Positions 12,350-24,229 of a stretch of DNA of 64,000 nucleotides are shown here, piece after piece. The notes under the pieces are model-generated. The model was not told the DNA's origin, did no database searches, and worked only from the letters and a program-made list of their open reading frames with translations. Positions within the stretch are counted from its first letter, which is position 1. Each line of letters opens with the position of its first letter. The position numbers and the translations under genes were made by a program. This DNA is from Sipunculus nudus (taxonomy: Eukaryota; Annelida; Sipuncula; Golfingiida; Sipunculidae), in contig CM049307.1 of assembly GCA_026874595.1 (NCBI GenBank), positions 77,474,643 to 77,538,642 of the forward strand, written 5' to 3'.

Positions 12350-14900
12350 TAATTATAACATTCTTCACGCACACATATGATATATACATACATACATTAT
12401 TTTACATTATATTATAACATATAATCGTTCTTTTAAAGACCATATACAGATGTATATAATCGCAGAGTGATTGACTCTGTATTTAAGAATCTTTCTCAGT
12501 ATTTATATAAATAGGGGTCTTTTTAAGGCTAATACCAAATAACATTTGGCATTGTTATTTATACAGCAATAAATCTTGCTAAAAGTGTTCAATCGACTTT
12601 TTATCGTACATGAGACCAAGGGCAACATGCTGCTTCAGCTCCTCATACACATAGACAAGATGATCAGCGAGAAAAGAAATATAGGAAATTAACCCCACGA
12701 TCTGATCGCCACTTCGAAGGAGTGATCACCAATTGACGAGTGACTGACATCTGTATGTACACACGGGTGTATTCTTGTGCGCAATTTGTTTTCTTAAGGT
12801 TTTTAAGTCTAAATTATTGTAAATTGCATATTTAAATTATACCTTTGAAGTCGTCGCCTTATCACCTTTCAGCTATGGATTCCCTGATAGATAGCACAGT
12901 CATATTATAACTGTAAAATTTAGGTAAGATTTTCAATGCCTGTAATATTTGTAATTGTTGAAACCTGTGTCAGGACTGTCTAGATGTGACGCATTTCCAA
13001 CCAGCTTCAGGGGGCTCTTTCTTCTTCAGGTGAAAAAGGTACCTGGTGGTTAGTCCATGATGGTTTGGGCCAGTGGTAGGGCCGTAAAGTACACAGGTAG
13101 AGTATTGGTGTTTTCAGAGTCAGTTTATCGATATTCTGACTATATATAGGTGACAGTTCGATAGAGAGTCCGACATTTAACTAGCGATCTGTGGTATTCA
13201 AGACGTGAAATTTAAGGCGAAAAACCATTCTGATTGAATAACTGCGCATGATCAAACCAATTAATGCTGCCGTTACATTATTCGTCAACCTTGAAGTATG
13301 GAAGCAAGGGCATCGTGAACTTAAGAAAAATAAGAACAGTGACTTGGATTCCGTTCTGTGGTACTATACGTGTATATGTGGTATCGCACACCGTGCAGTA
13401 AGTAAAATATCTCTATATCTTGACCCCCAGACAATAGACAAAAATAATGGTTGGCGTTAAGGAAATTGCTTTGTCATGCTGCTTGGTGATCGGAATGTAA
13501 GATAATTTTATATGAACTCATCTTGTATAAAAACTTGGAAAATAAGCGATACACAGTGCAGGTTTATCAAATCTGATCAATCTGTTGGCTCATCAAATAA
13601 CTTGCTTCAAGTCGCCCTATCTGAGTGTTGCTGTGTACAGGAGTAGTCCTCTGAACCCTCAGTGTTTACCTTCCGAATCCGGACATGATAATACTACTAA
13701 ACAAGCATTTATTTTACATTGAATCTGCTTTGCATTTGGTGGAATGTCTAAATGGTCAAGTGGTGTATTGAATTGTATTAAAGCAAAGAGCCAATTATGC
13801 ATTCATTGAATATTTAAGAAATCCGGATTTTAAAACTGTTTAATGTTTATCTCAACTCACCTTCCCGGAATGGTTACTGACGAAGATGACTGGCATATGA
13901 CATGTGGCTCGCTCCGGCTTGTCCTGTCCTTATTCACACAACTGTTGCTCATTAATCACCACCTTGCCAGGGGCGTATATTACCATAAGGCAGAATGGCA
14001 CCTGCTTACACATCAAACGGCTGACCATAATTCACATACAAGTCACATACAAAATAAATGTTTGCCTTGGCAGGTAGTTACTGCCTGAGCTCTTGTTTCC
14101 CTCACTCCTTTAGCCACTTGTAGATAGCATCTGTTTGTAAGGCTGCAGGTAATGTGATCATACAAAAAAGAGCCCGTGTTATAATCATTAGAAGAGTAAG
14201 TGTAAAACATGATGCATGGTTTCCTTTGACGTATATCGCTGTAATTAGTTGAATAATTACTTTTGAATAATAGTCTATAAATGGGAAGCATGGGAACCCA
14301 GATGTGAACACCTTTGACCTATTGATTACCCATGACTAAATGCATTGATGCTGAAGATCAGATGTGACTGTCAGCTGCAAATTTAAATGTTGAAGGGAAG
14401 GCCTCCTGGGATACTTATGACTATTTAATTGCAGGGATATTAGAATGACATGTTTATGATGTTTGGTATACAAAATGACACTAAATAGAGAGAAAATTGA
14501 AGCGTAACTCGAGTTTTGACTGGTATTGTAGGGTAAATAGATAGCCCAGTGCCTGCCGCAGTCCGTGTTTTAAATTATGACAGAATTTGTGGAACAGGTA
14601 TATTAATAAATTACATCAAATAACACTAATATAATTCTTCATTACAGACAGATACTATGGAATATTCAGTCTAAAACAATTCATTCTGATAGGCTCCAAC
14701 ATTTCTAAAGCTTATTTTTATTATGATTTCTTAAAATTTCCACACCACGCCCTCGCATATATATCTGAGTATTCTGCCTACACATAGTCATATGAGTATA
14801 TACTCCCCTGCTTGCAGATACCTCCTTTACCGCAACGATGCGTTTGCCATATCAAAAGTGATCCATTCAAGGAATTTGGAATTGTTCATAAAAGGACAAT
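12350..14900. other. No supported gene
   Basis: Mixed composition. Short frames (for example 13248-13460 plus) show no domain, splice or promoter support. Confidence 0.35.
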
Positions 14901-14928
14901 ATGTTAGAGCACCCGTGGCCTGATGTCT

Positions 14929-15162
14929 TCATATACTCCTGTGGTAATGATTCAAAATTTGAACTGTTAATTCTTGTATTATATTCTGTATTTTACGATA
15001 TTCTTCTTTTGTTGTGTCCTGACCTGCATTATCTGCATATTGTTTTTGAATGACAGAGGTACTCACTCTTTTGTCATTAAATGACACAGGTGTACGTATT
15101 GAATTTGCTGCAATACCCTCCTCACTGATCCCGTCGAAAGCTGTATTCACCGACATGTTTCC
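14929..15162 (-). CDS. Candidate last exon, unknown protein
   Basis: A good acceptor (CTTTTTATTCAG) precedes a 234-bp frame ending in TGA. The translation is polar and low in cysteine: NTAFDGISEEGIAANSIRTP, then a Lys/Gln-rich helix-like RKIQNIIQELTVQILNHY. It reads like a cytoplasmic tail or the C-terminal end of an intracellular protein. If the ATG at 15156 is used, the piece would be 75 residues. No family is recognised. The amino-acid make-up differs from the AT-driven frames around it. Confidence 0.4.
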   Translation of the reverse strand, partial: GNMSVNTAFDGISEEGIAANSIRTPVSFNDKRVSTSVIQKQYADNAGQDTTKEEYRKIQNIIQELTVQILNHYHRSI

Positions 15163-16019
15163 CTGAATAAAAAGATCAATGCAAAGCCTTTATCATTGTC
15201 TATCTAATACAAAGGAAACATTTCAAACATATAATGGTAAAGAAATCATGTTTTCATGGTAGAATCGGTGAACTTGTCGCCCTCATTTCTTTAGGAGTGA
15301 CACCTTTTGTCACCCTCACTTTTCATATGAATGGAGTATACTTTAGAACAGCTATTAAACATGTTGGATATGGTAGGCTTCAATTCCTTCACCGAGTCGT
15401 CGTTAATTGGTTATCTTAATTTATGTGGTTGAATGTTTGTATGTGGACGTGGTATAACCAAACATCAGATAAATCATGAAACGATAGTGCTGAGCAAATA
15501 TTACTTTCGTTTATCGTAAATATATATTTCTGGTATATGCCTGGTAAAAGTGAAAAATATTTTTGCTGTTCTTGGAGGAGGAGGACTTTGCTGTAACTAT
15601 ACCGTAGATTGCATATCGTAAAACAGCATGGCAAGGTACCTTGGTCAAAATTACGGCCAGATAATACTGCCATGTATGTGTATAGGTAATTGACTTTATG
15701 CAAAGGGAAGTAACAATGAAAAATTTTTTTTCATAATCTACCATACAGAATTATGTCCAGTACAACATTAACAAGCGTTACTAAATGTGCTTCCATGGGC
15801 GATACAACAGCAGAGGCAGACCGTTAGTTTCGTTTGGATTATCACGGGGTTCCCGCCAGGAAAAAAATAATAAATGTCCGTCTGATCAAAAGATAGGGGA
15901 GAATGTGGCAGGGGGAATTCCTTAAGAAATTAATTACGCATATGTACATCTGCAGAATTCCATTCCGGTTTCGGACTTGGTGACAGGGCAGTATATCACA
16001 CGCTTCCTCTCATTTTATA

Positions 16020-16295
16020 TCCTGGCGTCAACCAGGCCCGTGACTACTGCACTTGCGGGCCCTGGGTGCTTTATCATCCCCAAAGCTGGGGCATACCACC
16101 GAGGAACCCCCGAAAGGCGCACTCGTTTGTGAGTGAAACACGGCCGTTGGACACGGCCTTTCCATTGAGCCTGTAGAGCGCTAACCCTGCTGGGGGCCGT
16201 CCGTGAAAAATCTCATCGCCTCGGCTGAGATTCGAACCCACGATCTCCCGGCTTTGAGTACTGTGCTCTACCCCTGAGCCACAGAAGCCGATCAC
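16020..16295 (-). mobile_element. tRNA-derived SINE, family S2
   Basis: The minus strand has the A box TGGCTCAGGGGTAGAGC (16281-16265) and B box GGGTTCGAATC (16239-16229), correctly spaced for a tRNA-like head. A ~200-bp body follows, ending near GGGCCTGGTTGACGCCAGGA. The acceptor stem does not pair well, so it is a SINE head and not a working tRNA gene. Confidence 0.78.
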
Positions 16296-16555
16296 GCAAT
16301 TCTTGCAATAACAAAAATCTGATTTCCGCAGATCGTGCATTAGACAACGTCAGTTGAAGATTCCATTATATTGTCCTGCGTCATTTGTTTATATACGCTA
16401 GGTGTCACCGTGATCTAGCTGAAAAAGATCTTCATAACCACCGAAAGCGACGCGATGTCAGTGAACATTCTCCCGCCAAAGTTGTCATGAATGAACTCAC
16501 ATGGGGTGGATTTTTACTACGAATCTCTTATTTGCAATCTATCTATGACACGTCA

Positions 16556-16612
16556 TCGATCCGCCAATCACAAGACCCTTTGCACGACGCACGGGTTTAT
16601 GCAAATCAAATT
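16556..16612. promoter_or_regulatory. CCAAT box and octamer-like motif cluster
   Basis: GCCAATCA (16563-16570) and ATGCAAAT (16599-16606) lie within 45 bp in a locally GC-richer stretch. They could be an RNA polymerase II promoter or enhancer, but no transcript start is evident. Confidence 0.25.
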
Positions 16613-17412
16613 TCAAACAATGTGTCAAGTGACATGGTTTCTATGCCAACATCGGCCGCTTGACAGTATGAATGTCCAGCATTATAATGCGACAGCATGA
16701 ACTTGCGCTTTATTTGTAATAAAACGAGAACGATTTCTAATTGCTCAGTGGATTTTTCCTGCGATTCGCCTTTTTTCATAAATGTAAGTGCCTATTAATA
16801 CGTCAGATTTCATTGATCATCGGTTGATGCCCACAGGCTATTTTGCACGAGTGACAAAATTTGGGAGCGGTTTACCAGCAGTTTTTTTTTTTCTCACGTA
16901 CAAGAGTGTACGCCACCATTCCACGAATTAAGGCACAATCAGACTAGTTTCAAAGGCTAAAATCGAACCATCGGCTCGTCTGGTAATACCTTACATTATG
17001 GAAATTAAGGATATCTTCCACATGGGGACCGAGGGATTTTAATAATGTAACAGAGAACTATTATTACAGCACATGAAGGCAGATTTTTTCTGGGCCTAAA
17101 CGAGCTTGCACCTTTACATTACACGGACCCGAGCAGCCCAGCCAAAACTTGGGGCAGTTGGCCACGTCACGGAGGAGGGGCACTGGTCTCGACTCATGTG
17201 ATAAATTTGGGCCCTGTGATACCCACACGGAGAGTCTAATTACGGTTTAATGGGTAAATTATCTGATAACGCTTCTTTGAAGCTGGACACACTAAACAGT
17301 CTCTTCCCTTTATGCACTATCCACGGGGTAAAAATACCTTAAATTGCCTGGGGAAAATGTCCCTTTACCGTTAAAAAACAGGGTCGCGAAAACCCTGTAT
17401 AACCATAACATC

Positions 17413-17519
17413 TCACAGCTTATATAGCTGATCCTCAGAAGTTCCAGTTTCATTAGAAGCATACTGAGATTCCCCTGTCGACTCTTTTGCTGCCTTTTTT
17501 TGGCTCATTCTTTCGTTGT
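17413..17519 (-). CDS. Candidate exon with tyrosine motifs, unknown protein
   Basis: A pyrimidine-rich acceptor (CCTGTTTATTTACAG) is followed by a phase-1 frame, NERMSQKKAAKESTGESQYA then SNETGTSEDQLYKL and TGA. It is Ser/Glu/Lys-rich with two tyrosines in acidic context (SQYA, QLYKL), as in receptor tails. The link to the other minus-strand candidates at 15.1 and 19.5 kb is not proven, because this frame ends in a stop. Confidence 0.4.
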
Positions 17520-17999
17520 CTGTAAATAAACAGGGAATTATTTTTGCGTTACATGCAGTTTCCCACTTTCTTCCAAGGGTTAAATTTGCGTGCCTAACAC
17601 ATACCACAACAGAGGTAAATAATATGTTATAAAATATTATTATAAAAAATGCTCAATAATGCAGAATACAGATGATGTGAATAATCCAAATTAATTTTGT
17701 TGCTGAAATTGTTTCTCGGTCTACCTGAACATCAAATAATTTATTTATATTTGCGTTAAAAGTGGCTAAGATATGACTTAAGTATTTTTAAACTGTGCCT
17801 TAAGATGGGGTACCTAAATGAGAAGAAATCATGAAATACGTTTTGCTTGGATTTTCAGTACACATATGAATTCATATTTTGATCTTGTAGGACGACTGGT
17901 AATCTCCTTAATTGGTCTGTACATGGTTCCTCTGATTGTGTACATTAATACTAAGTTTCTTGTTTCATGTACAGTAGGCACAGAGTGACACACACACGA

Positions 18000-19380
18000 A
18001 AACACTTTTGGCAGTACGCTGCTTATACTGTCAATGATTATGAAGTCATTAACTCAATAAAGACTAATAAAGCTAAAATGAAACATGTCTGCTTCTGTCT
18101 TTAAAGTGTTCTGAAATGAAATTATTTTAATGAAGCCTTTTAAAAATATAGGTGTAGCCATGCTGTATCTGGCACCAATGATAATAATAGAAAATACACT
18201 GTATTTTAGTGGCATAACCAACACATAGCTGTCAAGTGAAACACTATGCCACAGGTCATTTAAAAATATATCGCTCCTCGTTAGATAGTGATATGGTGAG
18301 TTCCTGGGCATGGCAAGGATTATATTAGTGCATTGGCAGAAACGGAATTTTATAAATGACACCTTTTTCCCGCAAGACTTTACATAATTTGAGAAAAAAA
18401 TATAAAGATATGTAAGGTATAAATTATGGAATAATATATTCATTTTAATTCATGCCCCACACTTCACCAGCTCCACATCTTTTAACTCAGGTTAGTTCCT
18501 TCAAAAGTTCTTTATAAATCGAATATAAAAAGTAATATGTCATATACTAAAACTACATATTTGCTGTGAATAAAGAGTTAAAATATACTGACGGCGTGTC
18601 CTACAGCTGTGTGACATAGAATGCATTGACAAACAAAGGAAATGGTGACACAAGAATTGCATGAGTTATATATTATTTAAATTGCAGTGGTTCTAGGCTG
18701 GTCATATGGGGATATATCTATAATTGTTTTGCAATCATGTAATTTAAGAGCCTTAAAGCTATCCACAGATGCCATCTTTAGAGGGCCTCAAGTAACAATG
18801 AGATAAAATGATGACATTAAGTTTTGGTAATATAAAATGTAAGCCCCTTCAACCAATTGAGACATACCAATGTATCTATTATCTATAAACCAGTAAGGGG
18901 ATCAATGCTTGGCTGGTGAAAACTGTATGCAGATCTTTGCTACATGTCACCATCAAGTTAAATATGCTGGTAGTCTTCTGCCTTTTTTATTTATGTTATT
19001 TATATATTTTAATAAAGTACAATTAATTGCATGTGTATGGACACAGATTTTGTGAAACAGCACAGTATTTTAAAATATCTTGACACGTACATAATAAAGG
19101 TAAGGCAAAACCAAATGAGGGCATGGACTATGTAAAAATGATTTTTTAATATGTGCCTTTATAAATTGATACAGATCATTAAAAATCATTGTTCTAACAT
19201 GGTTGTTCATTTACTTATTTCTATGAACAAATATAACAAACGGCAGACCAAACCAGGAACATATGAACACACAATCACAAAGTCTCTTGTCCAGATGTAT
19301 GGATTAATTAGTAATTTCCACGGTTTCTTTCTACCTGGATCACTTATAAAAACTAATAAAAAAACAAATATGATGTCCAA
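18000..19380. other. No supported gene
   Basis: AT-rich. A 129-residue minus frame (18054-18443) is compositionally driven and lacks splice or domain support. Confidence 0.35.
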
Positions 19381-19735
19381 TTAGTAAATGAGTAGCATGA
19401 AGGAACAGAAAGGCTGTGACACGACCTTCCATGCAGAGCTAAACTGTATCAGCACATGTGTTACTGCTGTGACAAGTGAGCACGTGTCTTTATTATTCCC
19501 CACTGGCCTCTCTTTGGCCTCTGGTTTGTGTGGCATGCATAGAATTGAAGAGTCTCCTATGGGGGTTGCCTGTTGCTTGTTGGTGCTAGCCTCCGACACA
19601 ATGGGGTTGGCCTCACTTGACACACAAGAAGTCGTGGATACCGCTGGTGATGTTGCTGGAGTCGGGCCGACCTGGACCTGTTTCATGTCTGCTCCCTGGT
19701 GTCCGCAAAACGTCCCCTCAGGGCATTCCAGGGTG
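19381..19735 (-). CDS. Candidate extracellular Cys/Thr-rich exon, unknown protein
   Basis: The minus-strand frame opens with a cysteine-rich ECPEGTFCGHQGADMKQ. It continues Thr/Ser/Pro-rich (VGPTPATSPAVSTTSCVSS) with further cysteines, like the end of an EGF/TNFR-type repeat followed by a stalk. The acceptor (AAATAAAAAG) is poor. Possible donors lie near 19.47 kb. A plus-strand frame covers the same bases but looks like the shadow. No family is assigned. Confidence 0.3.
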
Positions 19736-19999
19736 TTCTTTTTATTTTAACGATTTATGTATTAAAACTATAATGATTACTACATATAAGAATGATCCAT
19801 GAAGTCTATACGTTTGTGGTCAGCCTTACAATGTTTTTATTATAAAATATTATCTTTCATATACGTATACTCGGGAAGAGTGATATTTATTACTTGTATA
19901 ACAAACATTGTGTCAGAACAATATTCAACCTGTACAAGAAGACGCTACATTGAAACAAATATAAAAGACATATTGAATTATATTGATTTTTCAAAAAGG

Positions 20000-20699
20000 A
20001 CGGAACCGCTATCTCCTTTTTTTATTAAAAAAAAATGGAAAGTTTAAATATTGATTTCTTAATAAAGTTTTTGCTTAAATTTAATTTTGCCAACTCTTAC
20101 AATAAATTAGTGGAAATCCTTTACATTAGCCGAATTTTTACCGTAAAGAATAATGGTTGGTGTACCGAAAAACACTAACGATGAAAAAAATTGAAAAAGC
20201 AATGATGCCTGATTTCTTCATTACAATTTATTATAGTCACAGGTGCATGGTTGTTACGGGGCCCTAAGGAAACCAAAACTTCTACCAGGCTGCTCTCCCT
20301 TGTTCACTAACAGACTAAGATAATGATTAGATTAGGTCCGCATCAGGGCTGAGGTTGTACCTCTTCTGTACACTGGTCATGGTGATGCTCTAAGGTCAGC
20401 CTCAGTTATTATTTTAAGTGTAACAGCAGAATGCATGAGTCTTACCAGCAGTTAATAATAAATCTGTTCCCTTGTTTTATATGCTGAATATATTAATATT
20501 AATCCCATTTTATAAGCCATAATGTGGCCGACACCATTCTGCTGTCACGTCCATCTAATTTGTCAGGGTACCATGCATAATCTAGAAAAAGGGAATGAAA
20601 TTTCCTTTACGTGATTACGTATTAAGGGGCTATAACAAGTATTATTATTGATCATTAATATCAGAAAGGAATGCACCATGGTTTTACGGAGCTATAATA

Positions 20700-20760
<61 letters not shown>

Positions 20761-21020
20761 GAATGGATGGACCGTGTATACTTTCATGCACTCATTCATA
20801 TCCCAATTAAATATAAAATTAATCCTTCAATATGTTTGAAGATAATTTTGGACAAACACTTAAAAATGCAGCTTAAATAAATGAGGACATTATTACTGTA
20901 TATACAACAACTTACATAGGAGACTGTATTCATAAATATTCAACTATACACACAACTCCTTATAAAAGAGATCTGAACACCAAATCAGCATATGTCATAT
21001 AACCATAAGATATCGTTTGA
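20000..21020. other. No supported gene; (TA)n at 20702-20758
   Basis: AT-rich DNA with one long TA array of about 57 bp. Nothing else recognised. Confidence 0.5.
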
Positions 21021-21032
21021 CTTATCGGAACC

Positions 21033-21560
21033 GTGGGTGAAAATATTCAGATGAATCTCGATATATTTCTTCGGGATAATTCCAACTGGATCCAACAAAT
21101 GAAGTCATGTATTGCTAGGTTATTGAGAGCAAGTGCCAGCTCTAGAGATGGGTATGTCGTTTGTTCAGAAGAAACCCCGTTTCCACTCCAGCTGGGACCA
21201 GTGCACCTCCAGAACGAGGCCACAGTTAAACTGGACCCCCGCTCAAAATTGTGCTCAGCTGACCGTGTCTCATCACCAAGCCCGATGACTTACCAGTATA
21301 ACTCTGTCGCACGGTTTAGCTCTTAATGTTTGGTCCGCAATTTACGGGATACAGTAATATGGTGGAGTTGCCTTGTTTATAGGGTGCAGTTATCTGTTTG
21401 TTCAGAACACCACGCGGTACTTTTGCCAGAAACCATTCATGCAGATGTACCGCAGTCGGCCGCATCAGCGGCTAGTCGGCTAAGCCTGTCATTACCGGCA
21501 TCCAACATGATTAATAAAACGACCAGTCTATATTGTTGTTTCTTCAATTAAAAAATGTTA
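21033..21560 (+). other. GC-richer stretch with open frames, function unclear
   Basis: Two consecutive plus frames (97 and 73 codons) are less AT-biased than their surroundings but show no domain, signal or consistent splice sites. A GTTTGTTCAGAA block recurs within it (21159 and 21397). It may be a relic of a gene or repeat. Confidence 0.2.
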
Positions 21561-22024
21561 TTACTAAAAAAAAAATAAGACGACGAGAAATGCAAAATGA
21601 ATAAAGGACAAGCCGACTTGGTAATATCATGATATTTTAATCGGCGGCTCTCGAAGCAGAGGTAAGACAGGCCATTCAATCCGATATCAGTTTCAAGCTG
21701 AGAGAATGGAATTGAAAATCCAGTGAACTCTTATATTCGCCCATTAACTGTTCCTCAGTCATTTGAAAGCATCACCTTTTGTGTCAAACTTTAACGCCTC
21801 TATCACAAACACGGTATTTGTCTATTTGATAAGCATGGTTCCCATCTGCCTTGCCTTGATTTGGTACGATTTACGATAAACATATATTATTTGCATAAAA
21901 GGAATCAATCATTCAAATATGAAAAACTAGTACTATTAATATAAAGATTTGGCATTCAATAGAAGTAGTACATATATCTTTATTTCACAAATGTGTAAGA
22001 ATTATCTCACAAGGGGAAAAACGG

Positions 22025-22040
22025 CCACCAGGGGGCGCTG
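22025..22040 (+). promoter_or_regulatory. CTCF-like insulator motif
   Basis: CCACCAGGGGGCGCTG is a full match to the core CTCF consensus (CCASYAGRKGGCRS). Its 11-zinc-finger binder is conserved in bilaterians including molluscs. It lies about 0.3 kb from the GC-rich island. Confidence 0.5.
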
Positions 22041-22069
22041 CGGGTGCCGAGTCCAACTGGGCCGACATG

Positions 22070-22077
22070 TGACGTCA
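22070..22077. promoter_or_regulatory. CRE palindrome TGACGTCA
   Basis: A perfect cAMP-response-element palindrome 30 bp from the CTCF-like motif. Eight-base sites occur by chance, so weight is low. Confidence 0.3.
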
Positions 22078-22321
22078 CTGGACCATTTTTCTTGGGGGGG
22101 GGGCGGTTAATAGTGATGGTAGACTATGAAAAAACATAGTGATGGTGTAAAGCAAAGCTACGTAAATGATTTATGGTAAATGAATTCAGACCAAAACGAT
22201 TGTGTAATTCTTGCTCCCTCTCCTCCTCTTCCTCCTCCAAATAAAAATCCCTTGAATGTTGGTCCAGTCAAACATCTAGAAAAAAACCCCAAGAAAATCA
22301 GTGACGTCTCCTGAAAACAAG

Positions 22322-22749
22322 TCAATGAGAATTAAATTCCAACACAATTTTATCTTTGTTCTCTAGTTTAAACATTTTAAAACCAATTCTTTCTTCATCC
22401 TGTAACAAATCTAACAAAAACATACATAGTTTAAATGAAGTAGATGTATTTACATGAGAACTGAAAAATAAAGAATCATGTGAACAATTCAACAAATCAA
22501 CCAACCTATCAGTATTAAACTCATTCACAACGGTTCCCCCCTCTCCAACCCCTCTACTATTAATGCTCCCCCCTCAAAATAATATACTTCTCTTCCTCCG
22601 TCAGGTTCATTTTTTTTTTCATACATGCTTTTATTTTCTCCCATTCCCTCTTCCTCCTCCCCTTCAATAAATAGTTTCTCACCTCCTCCTCCTCCTCTCT
22701 GATCTCTCTCCCCCTCCTTTTCCTCCTCTCGTCTCGCTCTTCCATACAA
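22322..22749 (-). pseudogene. Downstream minus-strand coding relic in the island
   Basis: Two frames follow each other. The first (22749-22525) is Glu/Gly-rich and ends GLERGEPL plus stop. The second (from about 22528 to 22322) reads NEFNTDRLVDLLNCSHDSLF and ends in a Lys/Phe/Leu-rich tail with TAA. The second looks protein-like and may be a separate small gene or a frameshifted end. No family is recognised. Confidence 0.3.
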
Positions 22750-23423
22750 CTCGACTTCCAGTATGTCGAAAGGGTCCTCCGTAATGACAATTGGGTCTTG
22801 TTTATACCTGGTTGCACCGGCGGCAGTATGACGGGGGCGGGGTAGAAGTCAGACGGGGGGACGGGTGGGAGTGCGGTTGGAAGGTTGGGGGCTGGCGGGT
22901 GGCGTATGTCTTGTGACTGGGCGTGGTGTGGGGTAAACTGAACATGCTGGGGGTTCTGGGGGGAAATCGTGGAACCTTGGTAACTGGGGGGAACATACTT
23001 TCTCAGTGAAGGGGGACAGGGCGGGTAGGGAACGGTCGGGGGAGGTGGGTAGGGAGCGGCCAGGGGAGGCGGGTAGGGAACGGTCGGGGGAGACGGGGGG
23101 ACTGTCAAACCTACCGCCGGTGCCGAATTCTCCTCTTTCTGCATTTCTTTGAGTAGGAGTTCTTCCACGGTTGTGGGTAGTTGGTAGTGGTGACCTGGAT
23201 CTGGAACATGAGCCGGATGTGGCGCGGCCCTGGTTTTGTATGTTGTCTGTCGACTGCAGACCGCCCACCATCGGTCTCCCGTTTGGCCTCCCCTCTCTTC
23301 TTCTGTCCTCCCTGCCTCTTCTTCTCTCTTCCCTGTCTCTCTCCCTCTCCTCTCTCCTCCTCGCAACACTCCCCATACTTTCCATATTGCTTGTGTGATA
23401 AGCCACGCAGTCAGAAGAAGCAT
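22560..23423 (-). CDS. Proline-rich protein of the GC-rich island, 287 codons (longest open frame here)
   Basis: An uninterrupted frame starts at an ATG with a hydrophobic N-terminus (MLLLTAWLITQAIWKVWGVL), then a charged Arg/Glu stretch. A VEELLLKEMQKEE helix-like segment follows, then imperfect repeats of TVPYPPP/PPTVPYPPC type. The C-terminus is rich in Arg, Lys and Glu. A second frame on the same strand (23553-22849) is also open and reads as SPDRSLPASPGRSLPTSPDR repeats after an Arg-rich stretch; only one is likely used. Low stop density in GC/purine-rich DNA inflates both. No family is recognised. A structural or scaffold-like viral product is possible but is inference. Confidence 0.4.
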   Translation of the reverse strand: MLLLTAWLITQAIWKVWGVLRGGERRGRETGKREEEAGRTEEERGGQTGDRWWAVCSRQTTYKTRAAPHPAHVPDPGHHYQLPTTVEELLLKEMQKEENSAPAVGLTVPPSPPTVPYPPPLAAPYPPPPTVPYPPCPPSLRKYVPPSYQGSTISPQNPQHVQFTPHHAQSQDIRHPPAPNLPTALPPVPPSDFYPAPVILPPVQPGINKTQLSLRRTLSTYWKSSCMEERDERRKRRGREIREEEEEVRNYLLKGRRKREWEKIKACMKKKMNLTEEEKYIILRGEH

Positions 23424-23439
23424 TTTGCAAAGTGCAGAC

Positions 23440-23870
23440 TGTGCGGTCTAAGGGATGACCCAAGGTTTTATACCCGTGTCCCGCATAGGGTCGGCATAAC
23501 GGACGCTGGGTTGCACCATTAGGTCTGGGGGACGGCACGTACAACCCGGGCAATGCTTAACCCAGCGGGGAGGGTCGACTCCGGGCCCGGACTACCTCTG
23601 TAAACTTTCGGTACCACCGACGCTGGAAACGTGCACATTGTATTACATCATCGAAGTACCCTGCCCGTCCCGACCGGGTACGAGTGTACCCGCCGCCCGA
23701 GTACGCGTGAATCCTGGGTTACTGTCAAGGACCCTGGGCCACGAGTGAACCACGAGTGACCCCACGTGCACATCCACACGACACGTCACACAGCACAGAC
23801 GTCACTTCCAACAAAAACCAACACTGCGCATGTCTGTGAACACACTTTTATTCTAAACAGGAAGAACAGG
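23440..23870. other. CpG-containing non-coding stretch of the island
   Basis: GC-rich with frequent CpG. AATAAA on the minus strand (plus TTTATT 23847-23852) suits the 3' end of the minus-strand genes at 24.0-25.5 kb. No protein is supported. Confidence 0.35.
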
Positions 23871-24010
23871 GGATAAACCCAATGCGCATGTGCGGGAATC
23901 ATCAAAACAACAATAACAAGGCCAGAACACTGAAACGAAAGTCACTGTGTGTCAACAGGAAGACCCCGGTAAAAACCCCCAGGCGCATGCACACACACGC
24001 ACAAACCTGC

Positions 24011-24226
24011 TCACGCCCAGGACAGCTGGTCAAAATGGGGCGGGGCCGTCTTTACCTTGGCGTTGTTGTAAAACTGTTCGACTGAGATGCACCCGAACTG
24101 GATGTACTTGCGTCTGGGGGTCTGGGATACCACCATGCTCAGGTCCCTGGTAATGCACAGCAACATCATGAACAGGTCGTCGCTGGTGTCTGTGTCTGTG
24201 CTGATGGCCTCGATCAAAATCTGCAT
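24011..24226 (-). CDS. Small viral-like protein, 71 codons
   Basis: The ATG at 24226 lies four bases after the stop of the upstream gene relic, a compact viral-style arrangement. The product is acidic at first (ISTDTDTSDDLFMMLLCITR) and then basic with QTPRRKYIQFGC, ending APPHFDQLSWA. It is intact. An AATAAA lies about 160 bp downstream. No family is recognised. Confidence 0.42.
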   Translation of the reverse strand: MQILIEAISTDTDTSDDLFMMLLCITRDLSMVVSQTPRRKYIQFGCISVEQFYNNAKVKTAPPHFDQLSWA

Positions 24227-24229
24227 GTT

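Noticed and set aside
16222-16290. tRNA gene on the minus strand
   Set aside because: A and B boxes are good but the acceptor arms do not pair and a SINE body follows.
18054-18443. 129-codon minus-strand frame
   Set aside because: Composition follows AT-rich DNA; no domain, acceptor/donor or start support.
19388-19750. 120-codon plus-strand frame
   Set aside because: Antisense to the more protein-like minus frame, and no domain.
23171-23522. Plus-strand frames rich in Leu/Ser/Pro
   Set aside because: Antisense shadows of the purine-rich minus-strand proline-rich gene.
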